Source: Bacteroidota bacterium
GTDB lineage: Bacteria; Bacteroidota; Bacteroidia; Chitinophagales; LD1
Direction: 5' to 3'
DNA: 41,553 bases
Assembly: GCA_025963485.1 (NCBI GenBank)
Contig: JAOQAO010000104.1
Coordinates: 1-41,553, forward strand
The position numbers were made by a program, and so were the translations under genes. The notes below the pieces were generated by a model that was not told the origin of the DNA, did no database searches, and saw only the letters and a list, made by a program, of their open reading frames with translations. Shown here piece after piece: positions 25,527 to 33,979 of the stretch (position 1 is its first letter; each line of letters opens with the position of its first letter).

Positions 25527-25640
25527 TCGCAAGTATCAAGCTAAGAGTCGCAAGCAATTGCATTGAATTTCTTTGCGTTCTTCGCGTCTTTGCGGTTAAA
25601 ATTGTATTCAATCGTAAATCATAAGTCAAAAATCATAAAT
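25527..25640. repeat. string of reduplicated repeats between ruvX and def
   Basis: Starting right after the ruvX stop there are three doubled words: AGTCGCAAG (twice), TTTCTTTGCGTTCTTCGCG with TCTTTGCGG, and AAATCATAA (twice). A reversed copy of the TTTAATACAA-type tail (AAATTGTATTCAATC, 25599-25613) lies between them. The CTTTGCG word recurs inverted at 39711-39745. No gene is visible. Confidence 0.65.
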
Positions 25641-25648
25641 AGAAGAAG

Positions 25649-26206
25649 ATGTTCCTGCCGATAGTAGCATATGGAGACCCGATACTGAGAAAGAAAGCTG
25701 TGGAAATAGACAAGGACTATCCGGGTCTGGACAAGCTCATAGAAGATATGTGGGAGACCATGGAGAAGAGCAAAGGTGTGGGCCTCGCAGCGCCTCAGAT
25801 CAATAAATCCATCCGGCTCTTTGTCATAGACAGCACCAAGATGTATGATGAGGAAGACGAAGGCAAAGGAGTACGGGAGGTATTTATCAATGCTCAGATG
25901 CTCAAGGAAACGGGTACTGAATGGAAATACGAAGAAGGCTGCCTGAGCATACCCAATATCCGCGAAGATGTACACCGCAAACCGACTATCAGGATCAGCT
26001 ACCTGGACCGCAATTTCAAGAAACAGGAAAAGGAATTTGATGATATGAATGCGCGTGTGATACAGCACGAGTACGACCACATCGAGGGCAAGCTCTTTAT
26101 CGATCATATCAAGCCGCTCCGCCGCAGCCTGCTCAAAGGCAAGCTGGAAAAAATATCAAAAGGCGATATCGATGTGAACTACAGGATGAAATTTCCTAAG
26201 AAGTAA
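25649..26206 (+). CDS. def: peptide deformylase
   Basis: Deformylase removes the formyl group from the first methionine of new proteins, using Fe2+ or Zn2+. All three family motifs are present in 185 residues: GVGLAAPQI (from 43), EEGCLSIP with metal ligand C98, and QHEYDHIEGKLF with H140, catalytic E141 and H144. The C-terminal tail KLEKISKGDIDVNYRMKF is the segment duplicated in the relic at 27278-27379. The start is preceded by an A-rich sequence. Confidence 0.97.
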   Translation: MFLPIVAYGDPILRKKAVEIDKDYPGLDKLIEDMWETMEKSKGVGLAAPQINKSIRLFVIDSTKMYDEEDEGKGVREVFINAQMLKETGTEWKYEEGCLSIPNIREDVHRKPTIRISYLDRNFKKQEKEFDDMNARVIQHEYDHIEGKLFIDHIKPLRRSLLKGKLEKISKGDIDVNYRMKFPKK

Positions 26207-26253
26207 TACTCAAGATCAAAAGTTATTAGTGGGGCACCCAATAAGGGTATGTA

Positions 26254-27108
26254 TCATTTAAATTTTGGAGGATCATCAAAATTAAAATCCTCGAAAAAAT
26301 AATACGAATAGGCCTTACCGTCAGAGGCCTGTATAGGTGCCATTTTAAATGGCTTCTGGGACAAAAGATTATTGAGCTTTAAAATAGCTTCATCTATTTC
26401 CGGGTGTCCGTAAATTATCTCCAAGTCAGATGTCCTTATATATCCCTCTGGATCGATTATAAAGCGGATATAGCCTTTTACACCCTTACTTACCTTTATG
26501 TTTTTGTAAACAAATGACATCAACTCCGATTCTTCTGTTTTTCTTTTTCCACGCATGTTAAACTGCTTAAACTCATAATAATAAAAAAACTGGTATATAG
26601 AGTCATCAATATGCCTTTTGGCCTGCAAATAATTGTCCAGGCTATCAAGGTCGTGTATCTTTTGCGGAATATCGACATGGGCGTAGCCTGTTACTTTCCC
26701 GTTTTCGGAATAGACCCGTGCATAGTTGACCACATAAAAATACCCCTCAGGCTCCAAAGGTTTATTGATCGTAACCTCCGCCGTACCCGGATGATTGTAT
26801 TTGATAGTAAAATCGTATTCGCCTCTGCGCAAAAGCTTGGTTTCCCCATTCATAAAGCTTTCTGCAACATTGCCCTTGTTCAGTGTTTTGCTATAGCCTT
26901 CTATTTTAAAATCTATTACCGAGCCATCCAACATTAATTCGCAGTAGCCACGATCGTAGGTGATGGATATGGTTTTATTCACTGTTTTCTGAGAATTACC
27001 ATCGCCTTCTACATAGGATGATCCGGTAAGGGTCATCATCGCACCATTCGTCTGTCCCACGCACATCCCTCCAATGCATAGCATACATAGAGCCAGTATT
27101 ATTTTCAT
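26254..27108 (-). CDS. secreted protein with TonB-like C-terminal domain
   Basis: This 284-residue protein has a signal peptide (MKIILALCMLCIGGMCVGQ). Residues 20-150 form a beta-rich region without a recognised family. The last 90 residues look like a TonB C-terminal fold (VSKGVKGYIRFIIDPEGYIR, then PEIDEAILKLNNLLSQKPF), but there is no N-terminal membrane anchor or proline linker, so it is not an energy transducer. Similar exported TonB-C proteins are frequent in Bacteroidota and unexplained. It converges on def and has the def/DHH relic upstream. Confidence 0.65.
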   Translation of the reverse strand: MKIILALCMLCIGGMCVGQTNGAMMTLTGSSYVEGDGNSQKTVNKTISITYDRGYCELMLDGSVIDFKIEGYSKTLNKGNVAESFMNGETKLLRRGEYDFTIKYNHPGTAEVTINKPLEPEGYFYVVNYARVYSENGKVTGYAHVDIPQKIHDLDSLDNYLQAKRHIDDSIYQFFYYYEFKQFNMRGKRKTEESELMSFVYKNIKVSKGVKGYIRFIIDPEGYIRTSDLEIIYGHPEIDEAILKLNNLLSQKPFKMAPIQASDGKAYSYYFFEDFNFDDPPKFK

Positions 27109-27189
27109 CCTTCTTTGTTTTTGAATATATCAATGATATGAAATATGCGTCTAATCCACAACCTATACCAATGGTTCAATATTTCCCTG

Positions 27190-27379
27190 CATTTTGAAGA
27201 AGCGATTTAATTTAGGCACATTTGCGTCCGGATGATGAATCAGGCAAATATAGATGCCCCAAGGACGCTGCTCAGGTCGCATCAGGCCTCTGCTCCGCAA
27301 CTTGATCAAAAGCAAGCTGGAAAAAATATCAAAAGGCGATATCGATGTGAATTATAGGATGAAATTCCCGAGGAAATAG
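27190..27379 (+). pseudogene. chimeric relic: promoter and start of the DHH gene fused to the 3' end of a def copy
   Basis: Bases 27190-27275 copy 27999-28083: the promoter-like TTG...CACATTTG, the ATG and the first codons of the DHH gene (NQANIDA conserved). Bases 27278-27379 copy the last 34 codons of def including a stop: KLEKISKGDIDVNYRMKF is identical, while codons differ by synonymous changes (AACTAC against AATTAT) and conservative replacements (PLRRSLLKG against PLLRNLIKS). The two parts are out of frame at the joint. No full gene exists. It is the scar of a tandem duplication and deletion between def and the DHH gene, involving a copy that had diverged under coding constraint. Confidence 0.85.
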
Positions 27380-27384
27380 TTTTT

Positions 27385-27921
27385 TCAAAATTCTTGCGTC
27401 CAGCGCTTTTGTGTCAGCTCTGCCCAGAGTTTCTTCGATTTGTATCCGGCATTGACCCCCTTGACCAGATAGATTATAATAAAGACTTTGAAGACTGCTC
27501 CTTTGGAGACATAGGCCGGATTGCCTATAGCGTCTGTGAGTATTATCAATATATACAGGATGAGTGCCGTAAGTAATGCGGGGAACGGATTGGTCCGCGA
27601 CCAGAGCGCCAGGGGAATAAAGACAATGGGTACAAGGAAAGCGGCTATGAGGAAATTCGATTCATTAGTGACTGCATACATGATCATATTACCCACGACT
27701 GATGCTCCGGATAGCCAGTACAGGCTCTTTGTCGCCTTCAGCGACTCAGTCATATAGTTCTGGTATAATGACCGCTGGCTATTGTAGGTACTCATAAATC
27801 TGTCTTGCTCGTCCTTTTCTCCCCGGACGGGATATGTGCAAAAGGGGCAGGATAGCTCCTGGATATTCAATTCCTTAGTGCATACAGTGCAGACCTGTGA
27901 CTGCTGATAGTTAGTTTCCAT
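27385..27921 (-). CDS. zinc-ribbon membrane protein of unknown function
   Basis: This protein starts with a two-knuckle zinc ribbon (CTVCTKELNIQELSCPFC: CxxC...CxxC) followed by about four membrane helices (YWLSGASVVGNMIMYAV, FLIAAFLVPIVFIPLALW, ALLTALILYILIILT, FKVFIIIYLVKGVNAG). I chose the ATG at 27921 (178 residues, METNYQQSQ) because AAGGA lies 5-10 bases before it; an ATG nine codons earlier (27948) is possible. Small zinc-ribbon membrane proteins of this plan are common and uncharacterised. The stop codon is 5 bases from the end of the def relic. Confidence 0.72.
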   Translation of the reverse strand: METNYQQSQVCTVCTKELNIQELSCPFCTYPVRGEKDEQDRFMSTYNSQRSLYQNYMTESLKATKSLYWLSGASVVGNMIMYAVTNESNFLIAAFLVPIVFIPLALWSRTNPFPALLTALILYILIILTDAIGNPAYVSKGAVFKVFIIIYLVKGVNAGYKSKKLWAELTQKRWTQEF

Positions 27922-28002
27922 TGCGATCCTTTTTGTTCTTATCGCCAAATTAAAATGAAAAATCTGATATCTCAGAGTTTAGCGCCTTTCACATATCTCA
28001 TT

Positions 28003-28032
28003 TTGAATAAGCGATTTATTTAGGCACATTTG
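28003..28032 (+). promoter_or_regulatory. promoter of the DHH gene, near-leaderless
   Basis: TTG (28003-28005), a 19-base spacer and CACATTTG (28025-28032; one mismatch to TAnnTTTG). Only 7 bases separate the box from the ATG at 28040, so transcription would start within a few bases of the start codon. The relic at 27194-27224 keeps the same promoter with a 20-base spacer. Confidence 0.65.
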
Positions 28033-28039
28033 CGTCCGC

Positions 28040-29050
28040 ATGATAAATCAGGCCAATATAGACGCCCTCAAGGCGCTGCTCAGCAGCCCAAAGAAATGTG
28101 TGATCGTGACACATCCACGTCCGGATGCAGATGCGATAGGCTCCAGCCTCGGCTGGAAGCATTACCTGGAGAAAAAAGGCCATAGCGCATCCTTTATCTC
28201 TCCTACTCACTATACTGCCAATCTCAACTGGATCAAAGGCGCCGAATCGATACTGGATTTCGAAGATGAAAAGAACAATAAGGTAGCAAAACAAAAGCTC
28301 GCGGAGGCGGAGATCATCTTCTTCCTCGACTTCAATGTCATCACCCGCGCCGAGAAGCTGACAGACCTGCTCCTCGCCTCTACAGCGCCCAAAGTCCTGA
28401 TAGACCACCATCAGCAGCCTGAGAATTTTGCAGTGATCACTTTCTCTGATACTACATATGCGGCGACTGCCGAGATGATCTATGATGTGATAGAGGGCGC
28501 AGGAGATGAAGCCCTGATCGACCCCACGATAGCAGAGAACCTCTACGCAGGCCTCGTGGCAGACACGGGTTTTTTCCAGCATCCCAATACGACCCCTAAC
28601 GTGTTTAAGGTGGCTGCCGGGCTACTCGCTCATGGCGCATCGCCTGACTATGTGAGTGATAAGGTAAATAATATATTTGACGAGCGCAGGCTGCACTACT
28701 TCGGGTATGCCTTGCTGGAAAAGTTAAAAGTTGTAAACGATGGCAAGGTGGCATACATTTCTATAGGTCAGAGTGACGCCAGAAAGTTTAATTTGCAGCT
28801 CGGAGACAATGAAGGCCTGGTCAACTATGCCTTCAAAATACAGACGGTACAACTGTCCGTGGTATTCTCTGAGGAGAGAGAGAAAGTAAAGATCTCATTC
28901 CGCTCCAAAGGTGATATCGATGTGAATGCATTTGCGAGGAAGTATTTCGAAGGAGGTGGCCACAAAAATGCATCGGGTGGCAAAAGCCTGCTGAGCATGG
29001 AGGAGACCGAAAAGAAATTCATAGAGTTGTCTAAAGAGTTGTTTGTATAG
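28040..29050 (+). CDS. nrnA: DHH/DHHA1 phosphoesterase (NrnA-like nanoRNase/pAp phosphatase)
   Basis: NrnA-type enzymes degrade very short RNAs and 3',5'-bisphosphate adenosine using two Mn2+ ions. The 336 residues contain the full motif set: VTHPRPDADAIGSSLG (H25, D29, D31), EIIFFLDFN (D97), IDHHQQPENF (D122, H123, H124), GLVADTGFFQH, and the DHHA1 substrate motif FEGGGHKNASGG near residue 308. Length is standard. In Bacteroidota this protein is usually annotated as bifunctional oligoribonuclease/PAP phosphatase; DHH cyclic-dinucleotide phosphodiesterases are relatives, so the substrate is not certain. The gene has its own near-leaderless promoter. Confidence 0.9.
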   Translation: MINQANIDALKALLSSPKKCVIVTHPRPDADAIGSSLGWKHYLEKKGHSASFISPTHYTANLNWIKGAESILDFEDEKNNKVAKQKLAEAEIIFFLDFNVITRAEKLTDLLLASTAPKVLIDHHQQPENFAVITFSDTTYAATAEMIYDVIEGAGDEALIDPTIAENLYAGLVADTGFFQHPNTTPNVFKVAAGLLAHGASPDYVSDKVNNIFDERRLHYFGYALLEKLKVVNDGKVAYISIGQSDARKFNLQLGDNEGLVNYAFKIQTVQLSVVFSEEREKVKISFRSKGDIDVNAFARKYFEGGGHKNASGGKSLLSMEETEKKFIELSKELFV

Positions 29051-29119
29051 AAACCAGAGTTGAGGATCAAGATAAGAAGAGAAAATACCAAAACAGAAAA
29101 TTCCAAACCGTAACATAAT

Positions 29120-30250
29120 ATGAAGCACATCAAACATGCTATTCCCGTTTTACTGATCCTGTTCACAGGATTGCTGTCATCCTGTGGAGACAAGTCTGCA
29201 AAGACTGATGCAACCACGACACCTATCGACACCACACCCAAGGTGCAGGCTGCACCAGTCATCACGGATGATGCTGACTGGCAGAAAAAAGACGGCCTGT
29301 ACGCCGTGATCACTACCGCTAAAGGCAAGATCGTATGCCAACTGGAATATACTAAAGTACCAATGACCGTGGCAAATTTTGTCACTCTCGCTGAAGGGAA
29401 AAACCCAAAGACAACTATCAAAAAAGGTAAGCCTTTTTATGACGGACTGAACTTCCATCGTGTCATGGAGAACTTTATGATACAAGGGGGTGACCCTAAA
29501 GCAGATGGCACTGGCGATCCGGGATATGCATTCCCTGATGAGTTTGACCCATCGCTGAAGCATACGGGTCCGGGAACACTCTCGATGGCTAACTCCGGTC
29601 CTCAGACCAACGGCTCGCAGTTCTTTATAACACATGTAGCCACTCCATGGCTCGATGGCAAGCACACTATCTTTGGGCATGTAGTGCTGGGACAGAGTGT
29701 GGTCAATGCGATTGCGATCGGTGACAAAATGGACTCTGTAAGAATAGTGCGTGTGGGCAAAGACGCTGAGGCATTTGATGCGGTATCTACATTCAATACC
29801 AAAATGGTGGCCGCACAAAAAGTAATGGACGAGGCAAAGAAAAAGCGCGAAGAGCAGATCATCGCCTTGTATCCGGAATGGGCGGCTAAGGTGAAGGCAA
29901 AATACCCAAATGCGAAAAGGACCCAGACAGGCCTATACTATATAGTTACCAGCGAGGGCGCTGGCCCAATGGCTAAACCCGGGCAGACTGTGGTCGTGCA
30001 TTATACAGGTACACTGTGGGATGGCAAAAAGTTTGACTCGTCCGTGGACCGCGGTCAGCCTTTCGAGTTTCCGCTGGGCATGCACAAAGTAATACCGGGC
30101 TGGGATGAAGGATTCGGCCTGCTCAAAGTGGGAAGTAAGGGCAAACTGATCATTCCGTTTTATCTCGCATACGGAGACCGCAGCCCCGGCGAACCGATAC
30201 CGCCTAAGGCTGATATGATATTTGATGTGCAAATGATCGGCGTGAAATAA
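29120..30250 (+). CDS. cyclophilin-FKBP fusion peptidyl-prolyl isomerase, lipoprotein form
   Basis: This 376-residue protein carries two unrelated prolyl isomerase domains. A lipoprotein signal ends in LLSSC (C22), so it is anchored in the inner or outer membrane facing the periplasm. The cyclophilin domain (about 58-215) has [15 protein letters not shown] with catalytic R114, [19 protein letters not shown] with W177, and IFGHVV. A charged helical linker (222-265) follows. The FKBP domain (about 272-376) has [37 protein letters not shown] and AYGDR, with the pocket residues Y295, F305, D306, W328 and Y351 kept. Both domains look active. It is the first of three tandem paralogues, and the second starts 51 bases later with no terminator between. 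Confidence 0.93.
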   Translation: MKHIKHAIPVLLILFTGLLSSCGDKSAKTDATTTPIDTTPKVQAAPVITDDADWQKKDGLYAVITTAKGKIVCQLEYTKVPMTVANFVTLAEGKNPKTTIKKGKPFYDGLNFHRVMENFMIQGGDPKADGTGDPGYAFPDEFDPSLKHTGPGTLSMANSGPQTNGSQFFITHVATPWLDGKHTIFGHVVLGQSVVNAIAIGDKMDSVRIVRVGKDAEAFDAVSTFNTKMVAAQKVMDEAKKKREEQIIALYPEWAAKVKAKYPNAKRTQTGLYYIVTSEGAGPMAKPGQTVVVHYTGTLWDGKKFDSSVDRGQPFEFPLGMHKVIPGWDEGFGLLKVGSKGKLIIPFYLAYGDRSPGEPIPPKADMIFDVQMIGVK

Positions 30251-30301
30251 TCGGACAATAGACAAATACAATTCTAAACTCAATAAATACAAACAACAAC
30301 C

Positions 30302-31420
30302 ATGATTAGGACAATCAAAACAAGTTTTCTCTTTCTCGCAGCGATGCTATGCACGATGCTGAGCAATGGACAAACAGGGGCAGTGGCATCCAAGCCGGCA
30401 CCACAGACCACAGAAAATGCAAACTGGGAAAAGACAGATGGCCTCTATGCTGTCTTCAATACCAACAAAGGCAAAATAGTCTGCCAGCTGGAGTACGTCA
30501 AAATACCAATGACCGTGGGCAACTTCGTTTCCCTCGTAGAAGGAACTAATCCGGCGACACACGTAAGAAAAGGCGAACCGTTTTATGACGGGCTGAAGTT
30601 TCACCGTGTCATACCTAACTTCATGATACAGGGAGGCGATCCACTGGGAAGCGGTATGGGTGATCCGGGATATAAATTCCCTGATGAGTTTGACCCATCG
30701 CTGCGCCACACAGGCCCTGGCACGCTCTCTATGGCTAACGCCGGACCTGGCACCAATGGTTCGCAATTCTTTATCACGCACGTAGCGACTCCATGGCTGA
30801 ATGACAAGCATACGATATTCGGGCATGTAGTACTCGGACAGGCTGTGGTCAATGCCATAGCTGGCAATGATACCATGAGGACTGTAAGGATCGTCCGCAT
30901 AGGCAAAACTGCCAAGGCATTTGACGGAGCTAAGGCATTCGTAAGTGGTGAGGAGGTAAGTAAGAAGAAACAAGAGGAAGCTATGCAGGTAGCTATCAAA
31001 AAACATAATGAAGATATGGCAAAAAAGGCCGCTTCATACCCTGAGTGGGATGCCAAGGTAAAAGCCAAATATCCTACTGCCAAGAAAACCGCTTCAGGTC
31101 TGTACTATGTAGTAGATCAGGAAGGTTCTGGCGCTGTGGCCAAACCGGGCCAGACAGTTGTAGCTCACTACACAGGCACACTGCTTAGCGATGGTTCTAA
31201 ATTTGATTCTTCTGTAGACCGCGGCCAGCCTTTTGAGTTTCCGCTCGGTCAGCACCGTGTGATAGAAGGATGGGACGAAGGTTTCGGCCTTTTCAAAGTA
31301 GGTGCCAAAGGCAAACTGATCATACCTTACTACCTGGCATATGGCGATAACAGTCCGGCTGCTTCTATACCAGCTAAATCTGACCTCGTGTTTGAGGTAG
31401 AGATGCTGGGAGTGAAATAA
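30302..31420 (+). CDS. cyclophilin-FKBP fusion peptidyl-prolyl isomerase, Sec-exported form
   Basis: This 372-residue paralogue of the previous gene has the same domain order but a type I signal peptide (about 1-23, FLAAMLCTMLSNGQ) in place of a lipobox, so it should be soluble in the periplasm. The cyclophilin domain keeps [15 protein letters not shown] (R102) and [19 protein letters not shown]. The linker is lysine- and glutamate-rich (EVSKKKQEEAMQVAIKK). The FKBP domain keeps HYTGTLLSDGSKFDSS and [16 protein letters not shown]. It is probably co-transcribed with the lipoprotein form; a hairpin with a UUCG loop ends the unit. Confidence 0.93.
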   Translation: MIRTIKTSFLFLAAMLCTMLSNGQTGAVASKPAPQTTENANWEKTDGLYAVFNTNKGKIVCQLEYVKIPMTVGNFVSLVEGTNPATHVRKGEPFYDGLKFHRVIPNFMIQGGDPLGSGMGDPGYKFPDEFDPSLRHTGPGTLSMANAGPGTNGSQFFITHVATPWLNDKHTIFGHVVLGQAVVNAIAGNDTMRTVRIVRIGKTAKAFDGAKAFVSGEEVSKKKQEEAMQVAIKKHNEDMAKKAASYPEWDAKVKAKYPTAKKTASGLYYVVDQEGSGAVAKPGQTVVAHYTGTLLSDGSKFDSSVDRGQPFEFPLGQHRVIEGWDEGFGLFKVGAKGKLIIPYYLAYGDNSPAASIPAKSDLVFEVEMLGVK

Positions 31421-31462
31421 GGCCCCACCCAACCCTCCTCAAGGGGAGGGCTAATACAATAC
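31421..31462 (+). repeat. GC-rich hairpin repeat with TAATACAATAC tail after the second immunophilin
   Basis: Directly after the stop codon comes GGCCCCACCCAACCCTCC, then TCAAGGGGAGGGC and TAATACAATAC. CCCTCC and GGAGGG pair as a short hairpin. It belongs to the same class as 21356-21386 but has a different head. Confidence 0.6.
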
Positions 31463-31480
31463 AAAATACAATCATAATAC

Positions 31481-31506
31481 AGGGCGGCTTCGGTCGCCCT
31501 TTTTTT
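31481..31506 (+). terminator. Rho-independent terminator with UUCG tetraloop after the second immunophilin
   Basis: An 8-base stem AGGGCGGC/GTCGCCCT (one G-T pair) is closed by a C(TTCG)G loop and followed by TTTTTT. It separates the first two immunophilin genes from the third. Confidence 0.88.
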
Positions 31507-31547
31507 GTATTTATGCAGTCAGTTTAGAAAAAATAAAGAACAACAAT

Positions 31548-32510
31548 ATGCCAGAATCAAACACACTCATTCAGCCCGGCTTATATGCCGTATTTCATAC
31601 CAATAAAGGGGACATCATTTGTAACCTTGAATTTGAAAAGACCCCTGTCACCGTAGCGAATTTCGTCTCGCTTGCTGAGGGCAATCATCCTGCTACAACC
31701 GTGAAAAAAGGCAAACCATTTTATGATGGATTGAGCTTTCACCGCGTGATACCTAAGTTTATGATACAAGGTGGTGATCATACAGGCACAGGTTCCGGTA
31801 GCGCAGGCTATAGGTTTGGAGATGAGTTTGACCCGACACTGCGCCATGTAGGCCCGGGCGTCCTCTCTATGGCCAATGCCGGTCCCGGTACTAACGGTTC
31901 GCAGTTTTTTATCACGCACGTACCCACGGCGTGGCTGGATGATAAGCACACCGTATTTGGACATGTAGTAGAAGGAATGGACATCGTAAACTCGATCGCA
32001 CAAGGCGACTCGATCAGCAATCTGGAGATCGTCAGGGTAGGTGATACAGCTCAAAAATTTGATGCCATCGTGACATTCAACGACCGGGAAGACCTGCTGA
32101 AGAAAAAAGTGATCGCTGCCCGCGCCGGACTCAAGGCCGCATGGGACGCTAAGGTGAAAGAAAAATTTCCTGAGGCGATAGGCACCGAAACAGGACTCTA
32201 CTATGTGATCGACAGCGAGGGCACAGGTGCAGTAGCTAAACCCGGACAGACAGTCGTAGCACATTATACAGGTACTTTCTGGGATGGTAGGAAGTTTGAC
32301 TCATCGAGGGATCGCGGTACACCGTTTGAGTTTCCGCTCGGAGCGCGCCGGGTGATAGCTGGATGGGATGAAGGCTTCGGCCTGCTGAAGATCGGTACCA
32401 AAGGCAAGCTCATTATCCCTTACTACCTCGCATACGGCGATGAAGCACGCGGACCGCTGCCTGCTAAATCTGACCTGATATTTGACGTGGAGATGCTGGG
32501 GGTAAAATAG
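31548..32510 (+). CDS. cyclophilin-FKBP fusion peptidyl-prolyl isomerase, cytoplasmic form
   Basis: This third tandem paralogue (320 residues) has no signal sequence: [16 protein letters not shown] leads straight into the cyclophilin fold, so it should stay in the cytoplasm. The cyclophilin motifs are [15 protein letters not shown] (R66) and [19 protein letters not shown]. The linker is shorter ([18 protein letters not shown]). The FKBP domain has [17 protein letters not shown] and [17 protein letters not shown]. It is transcribed separately from the first two, being flanked by terminators. Loss or gain of an export signal after duplication is the simplest history. Confidence 0.93.
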   Translation: MPESNTLIQPGLYAVFHTNKGDIICNLEFEKTPVTVANFVSLAEGNHPATTVKKGKPFYDGLSFHRVIPKFMIQGGDHTGTGSGSAGYRFGDEFDPTLRHVGPGVLSMANAGPGTNGSQFFITHVPTAWLDDKHTVFGHVVEGMDIVNSIAQGDSISNLEIVRVGDTAQKFDAIVTFNDREDLLKKKVIAARAGLKAAWDAKVKEKFPEAIGTETGLYYVIDSEGTGAVAKPGQTVVAHYTGTFWDGRKFDSSRDRGTPFEFPLGARRVIAGWDEGFGLLKIGTKGKLIIPYYLAYGDEARGPLPAKSDLIFDVEMLGVK

Positions 32511-32546
32511 TAATGAGTAATTAGTATTTAGATAATGCAAATGCAT

Positions 32547-32580
32547 TTTAATACAAGGCGGCTTAAGTCGCCTTTTGTTT
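32547..32580 (+). terminator. Rho-independent terminator after the third immunophilin, overlapping a TTTAATACAA word
   Basis: An 8-base stem AAGGCGGC/GTCGCCTT with loop TTAA (32555-32574) is followed by TTGTTTT. The stem is nearly the same as the terminator at 31481, so it probably duplicated with the gene. TTTAATACAA (32547-32556) overlaps its left arm, and a doubled TAATGAGTAATTAGTA word lies between it and the stop codon. Confidence 0.78.
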
Positions 32581-32618
32581 TAAGTTTTAGCTTTTGAGTT
32601 TTCAGCTATCTTCATCAT

Positions 32619-33089
32619 ATGAAAGAGAAGACAATAACATTGCGTTTTTTGGCAGAGCCAGTAAATGTAAACTTTGGTGGCAAAGTACACGGCGGATCGG
32701 TGATGAAATGGATAGACCAGGCTGGCTACGCCTGCGCGGCCAATTGGTGTGGCGGCTATGCCGTGACCGTATACGTCGGCGGTATCCGTTTTTTCAAACC
32801 TATGCTCATCGGTTATCTGGTAGAGTTGCGTGCCCGGCTTATTCATACGGGCAATTCTTCCATGCACATCTCCGTGGATGTATTTAGCAAGAGCCCTCAG
32901 TCGGATGACTGGGTCAGGAATACGCACTGTGTGATCATCTTCGTCTCCATAGATGCGGAGGGTAAACCGACAAACGTACCCGTCTATACACCAGATACCG
33001 AAGAAGATATCCAAATGCAGAAATACGCTATCCGCCTCATGGAGCTGCGCAAGGGTATAGAAGATGAGATGGAGGCGTTTATGAAATGA
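32619..33089 (+). CDS. hotdog-fold acyl-CoA thioesterase
   Basis: This enzyme hydrolyses acyl-CoA to free acid and CoA in the cytoplasm. The 156 residues are one hotdog domain of the YciA/BACH type: NFGGKVHGGSVMKWIDQAG with the active-site region H24-G25-G26 and the catalytic D33 at the start of the central helix. The strands YAVTVYVGGIRFFKPMLIGY and SSMHISVDVFSK follow. A charged C-terminal helix (MELRKGIEDEMEAF) follows the fold. The chain-length preference cannot be read. It starts 39 bases after the preceding terminator, so it has its own promoter (TATCTTCA at 32608 is a weak candidate). Confidence 0.88.
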   Translation: MKEKTITLRFLAEPVNVNFGGKVHGGSVMKWIDQAGYACAANWCGGYAVTVYVGGIRFFKPMLIGYLVELRARLIHTGNSSMHISVDVFSKSPQSDDWVRNTHCVIIFVSIDAEGKPTNVPVYTPDTEEDIQMQKYAIRLMELRKGIEDEMEAFMK

Positions 33090-33200
33090 CAACTGGTCAC
33101 TGGATGCCTGATCCTGGATAATACAAAGGAGAATTACGTAGTGTATTCATCTAGTATCCGAGAACCAGCATCTAGTATCCAAACGAAATTTCCTATTTTC
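33090..33200 (+). repeat. reduplicated intergenic words between thioesterase and SDR genes
   Basis: ACTGGTCACTGG is followed by GATCCTGGATAATACAAAGG, and CATCTAGTATCC occurs twice (around 33149 and 33170) separated by GAGAACCAG. The block begins 1-2 bases after the thioesterase stop. Confidence 0.55.
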
Positions 33201-33205
33201 ACTTT

Positions 33206-33979
33206 ATGAGCAGTAAAATACTTGGTAAATGGGTATTGATCACGGGAGCGACATCCGGTATCGGGCGGGCCTGTGCAGAGCTGTTTGCTAAGAATGGCGC
33301 GAGCCTGATACTCACAGGGCGCCGGTCAGACAGGCTGGAGGCAGCACAAAACGTACTGCAGGAGAAATATGGCGTCAAGGTAAAGACGTATAACTTTGAT
33401 GTACGTGAGTTTAACGAAGCAGTCAAGATGGCCAATGACCTGCAAGCCTCTGAGATCATCCCGGATATCCTCATCAATAATGCGGGCCTTGCCTCCGGCA
33501 AAGACAAAATATACGAAGGCCTGATCAGCGACTGGGAAAAAATGATAGATACCAATATCAAGGGCCTGCTCTATATCACCCGAGCTATACTGCCGATGAT
33601 GGTAGCGAGCAATGAGGGGCATATCATCAATATAGGCAGCACAGCCGGGCATCTGGTATATCCTGAAGGGAATGTCTACAATGCCTCTAAATATGCAGTC
33701 AAAGCGCTGAATGAAGCTATCAATCTTGATCTCATGGGTACTAATATCCGCTGCGGCTCTATCGACCCGGGCGCCTGTGAGACGGAGTTCTCAGAGGTGC
33801 GATTCCATGGTAATAAAGATAAGGCTGGTAAAGTTTATGAAGGTTATGAGCCACTGAAACCTCAGGATATAGCCGATGCAGCCCTATACATATGCAGCGC
33901 TCCTGCTCATGTCAATATCACTACGATGATCATCTATCCCACGGCACAGCGCTCAGCGTACGTGTGGGACAAGAAATGA
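33206..33979 (+). CDS. short-chain dehydrogenase/reductase (YdfG-like)
   Basis: This is a 257-residue classical SDR. The Rossmann motif TGATSGIG lies at 13-20 and NNAG at 91-94. The catalytic set is S145 (GSTAG), Y158 and K162 (YNASK). R39-R40 after beta-2 (LTGRRSDRL) indicate NADP(H). PGACETEFSEVRFHGN near 192 and the C-terminal MIIYPTAQRSAYVW resemble YdfG, an NADP-dependent 3-hydroxy acid/serine dehydrogenase. Substrate assignment by similarity alone is weak for this family. The gene stands alone. Confidence 0.88.
   Translation: MSSKILGKWVLITGATSGIGRACAELFAKNGASLILTGRRSDRLEAAQNVLQEKYGVKVKTYNFDVREFNEAVKMANDLQASEIIPDILINNAGLASGKDKIYEGLISDWEKMIDTNIKGLLYITRAILPMMVASNEGHIINIGSTAGHLVYPEGNVYNASKYAVKALNEAINLDLMGTNIRCGSIDPGACETEFSEVRFHGNKDKAGKVYEGYEPLKPQDIADAALYICSAPAHVNITTMIIYPTAQRSAYVWDKK

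Noticed and set aside
26254-27108. Second TonB energy transducer
   Set aside because: It has a cleavable signal peptide and no membrane anchor or proline-rich linker; only the C-terminal fold is TonB-like.
29177-32264. Long minus-strand frames (213-227 codons) opposite the three immunophilin genes
   Set aside because: They recur at the same place in each copy only because the sense genes are homologous; they have no starts, signals or domains of their own.
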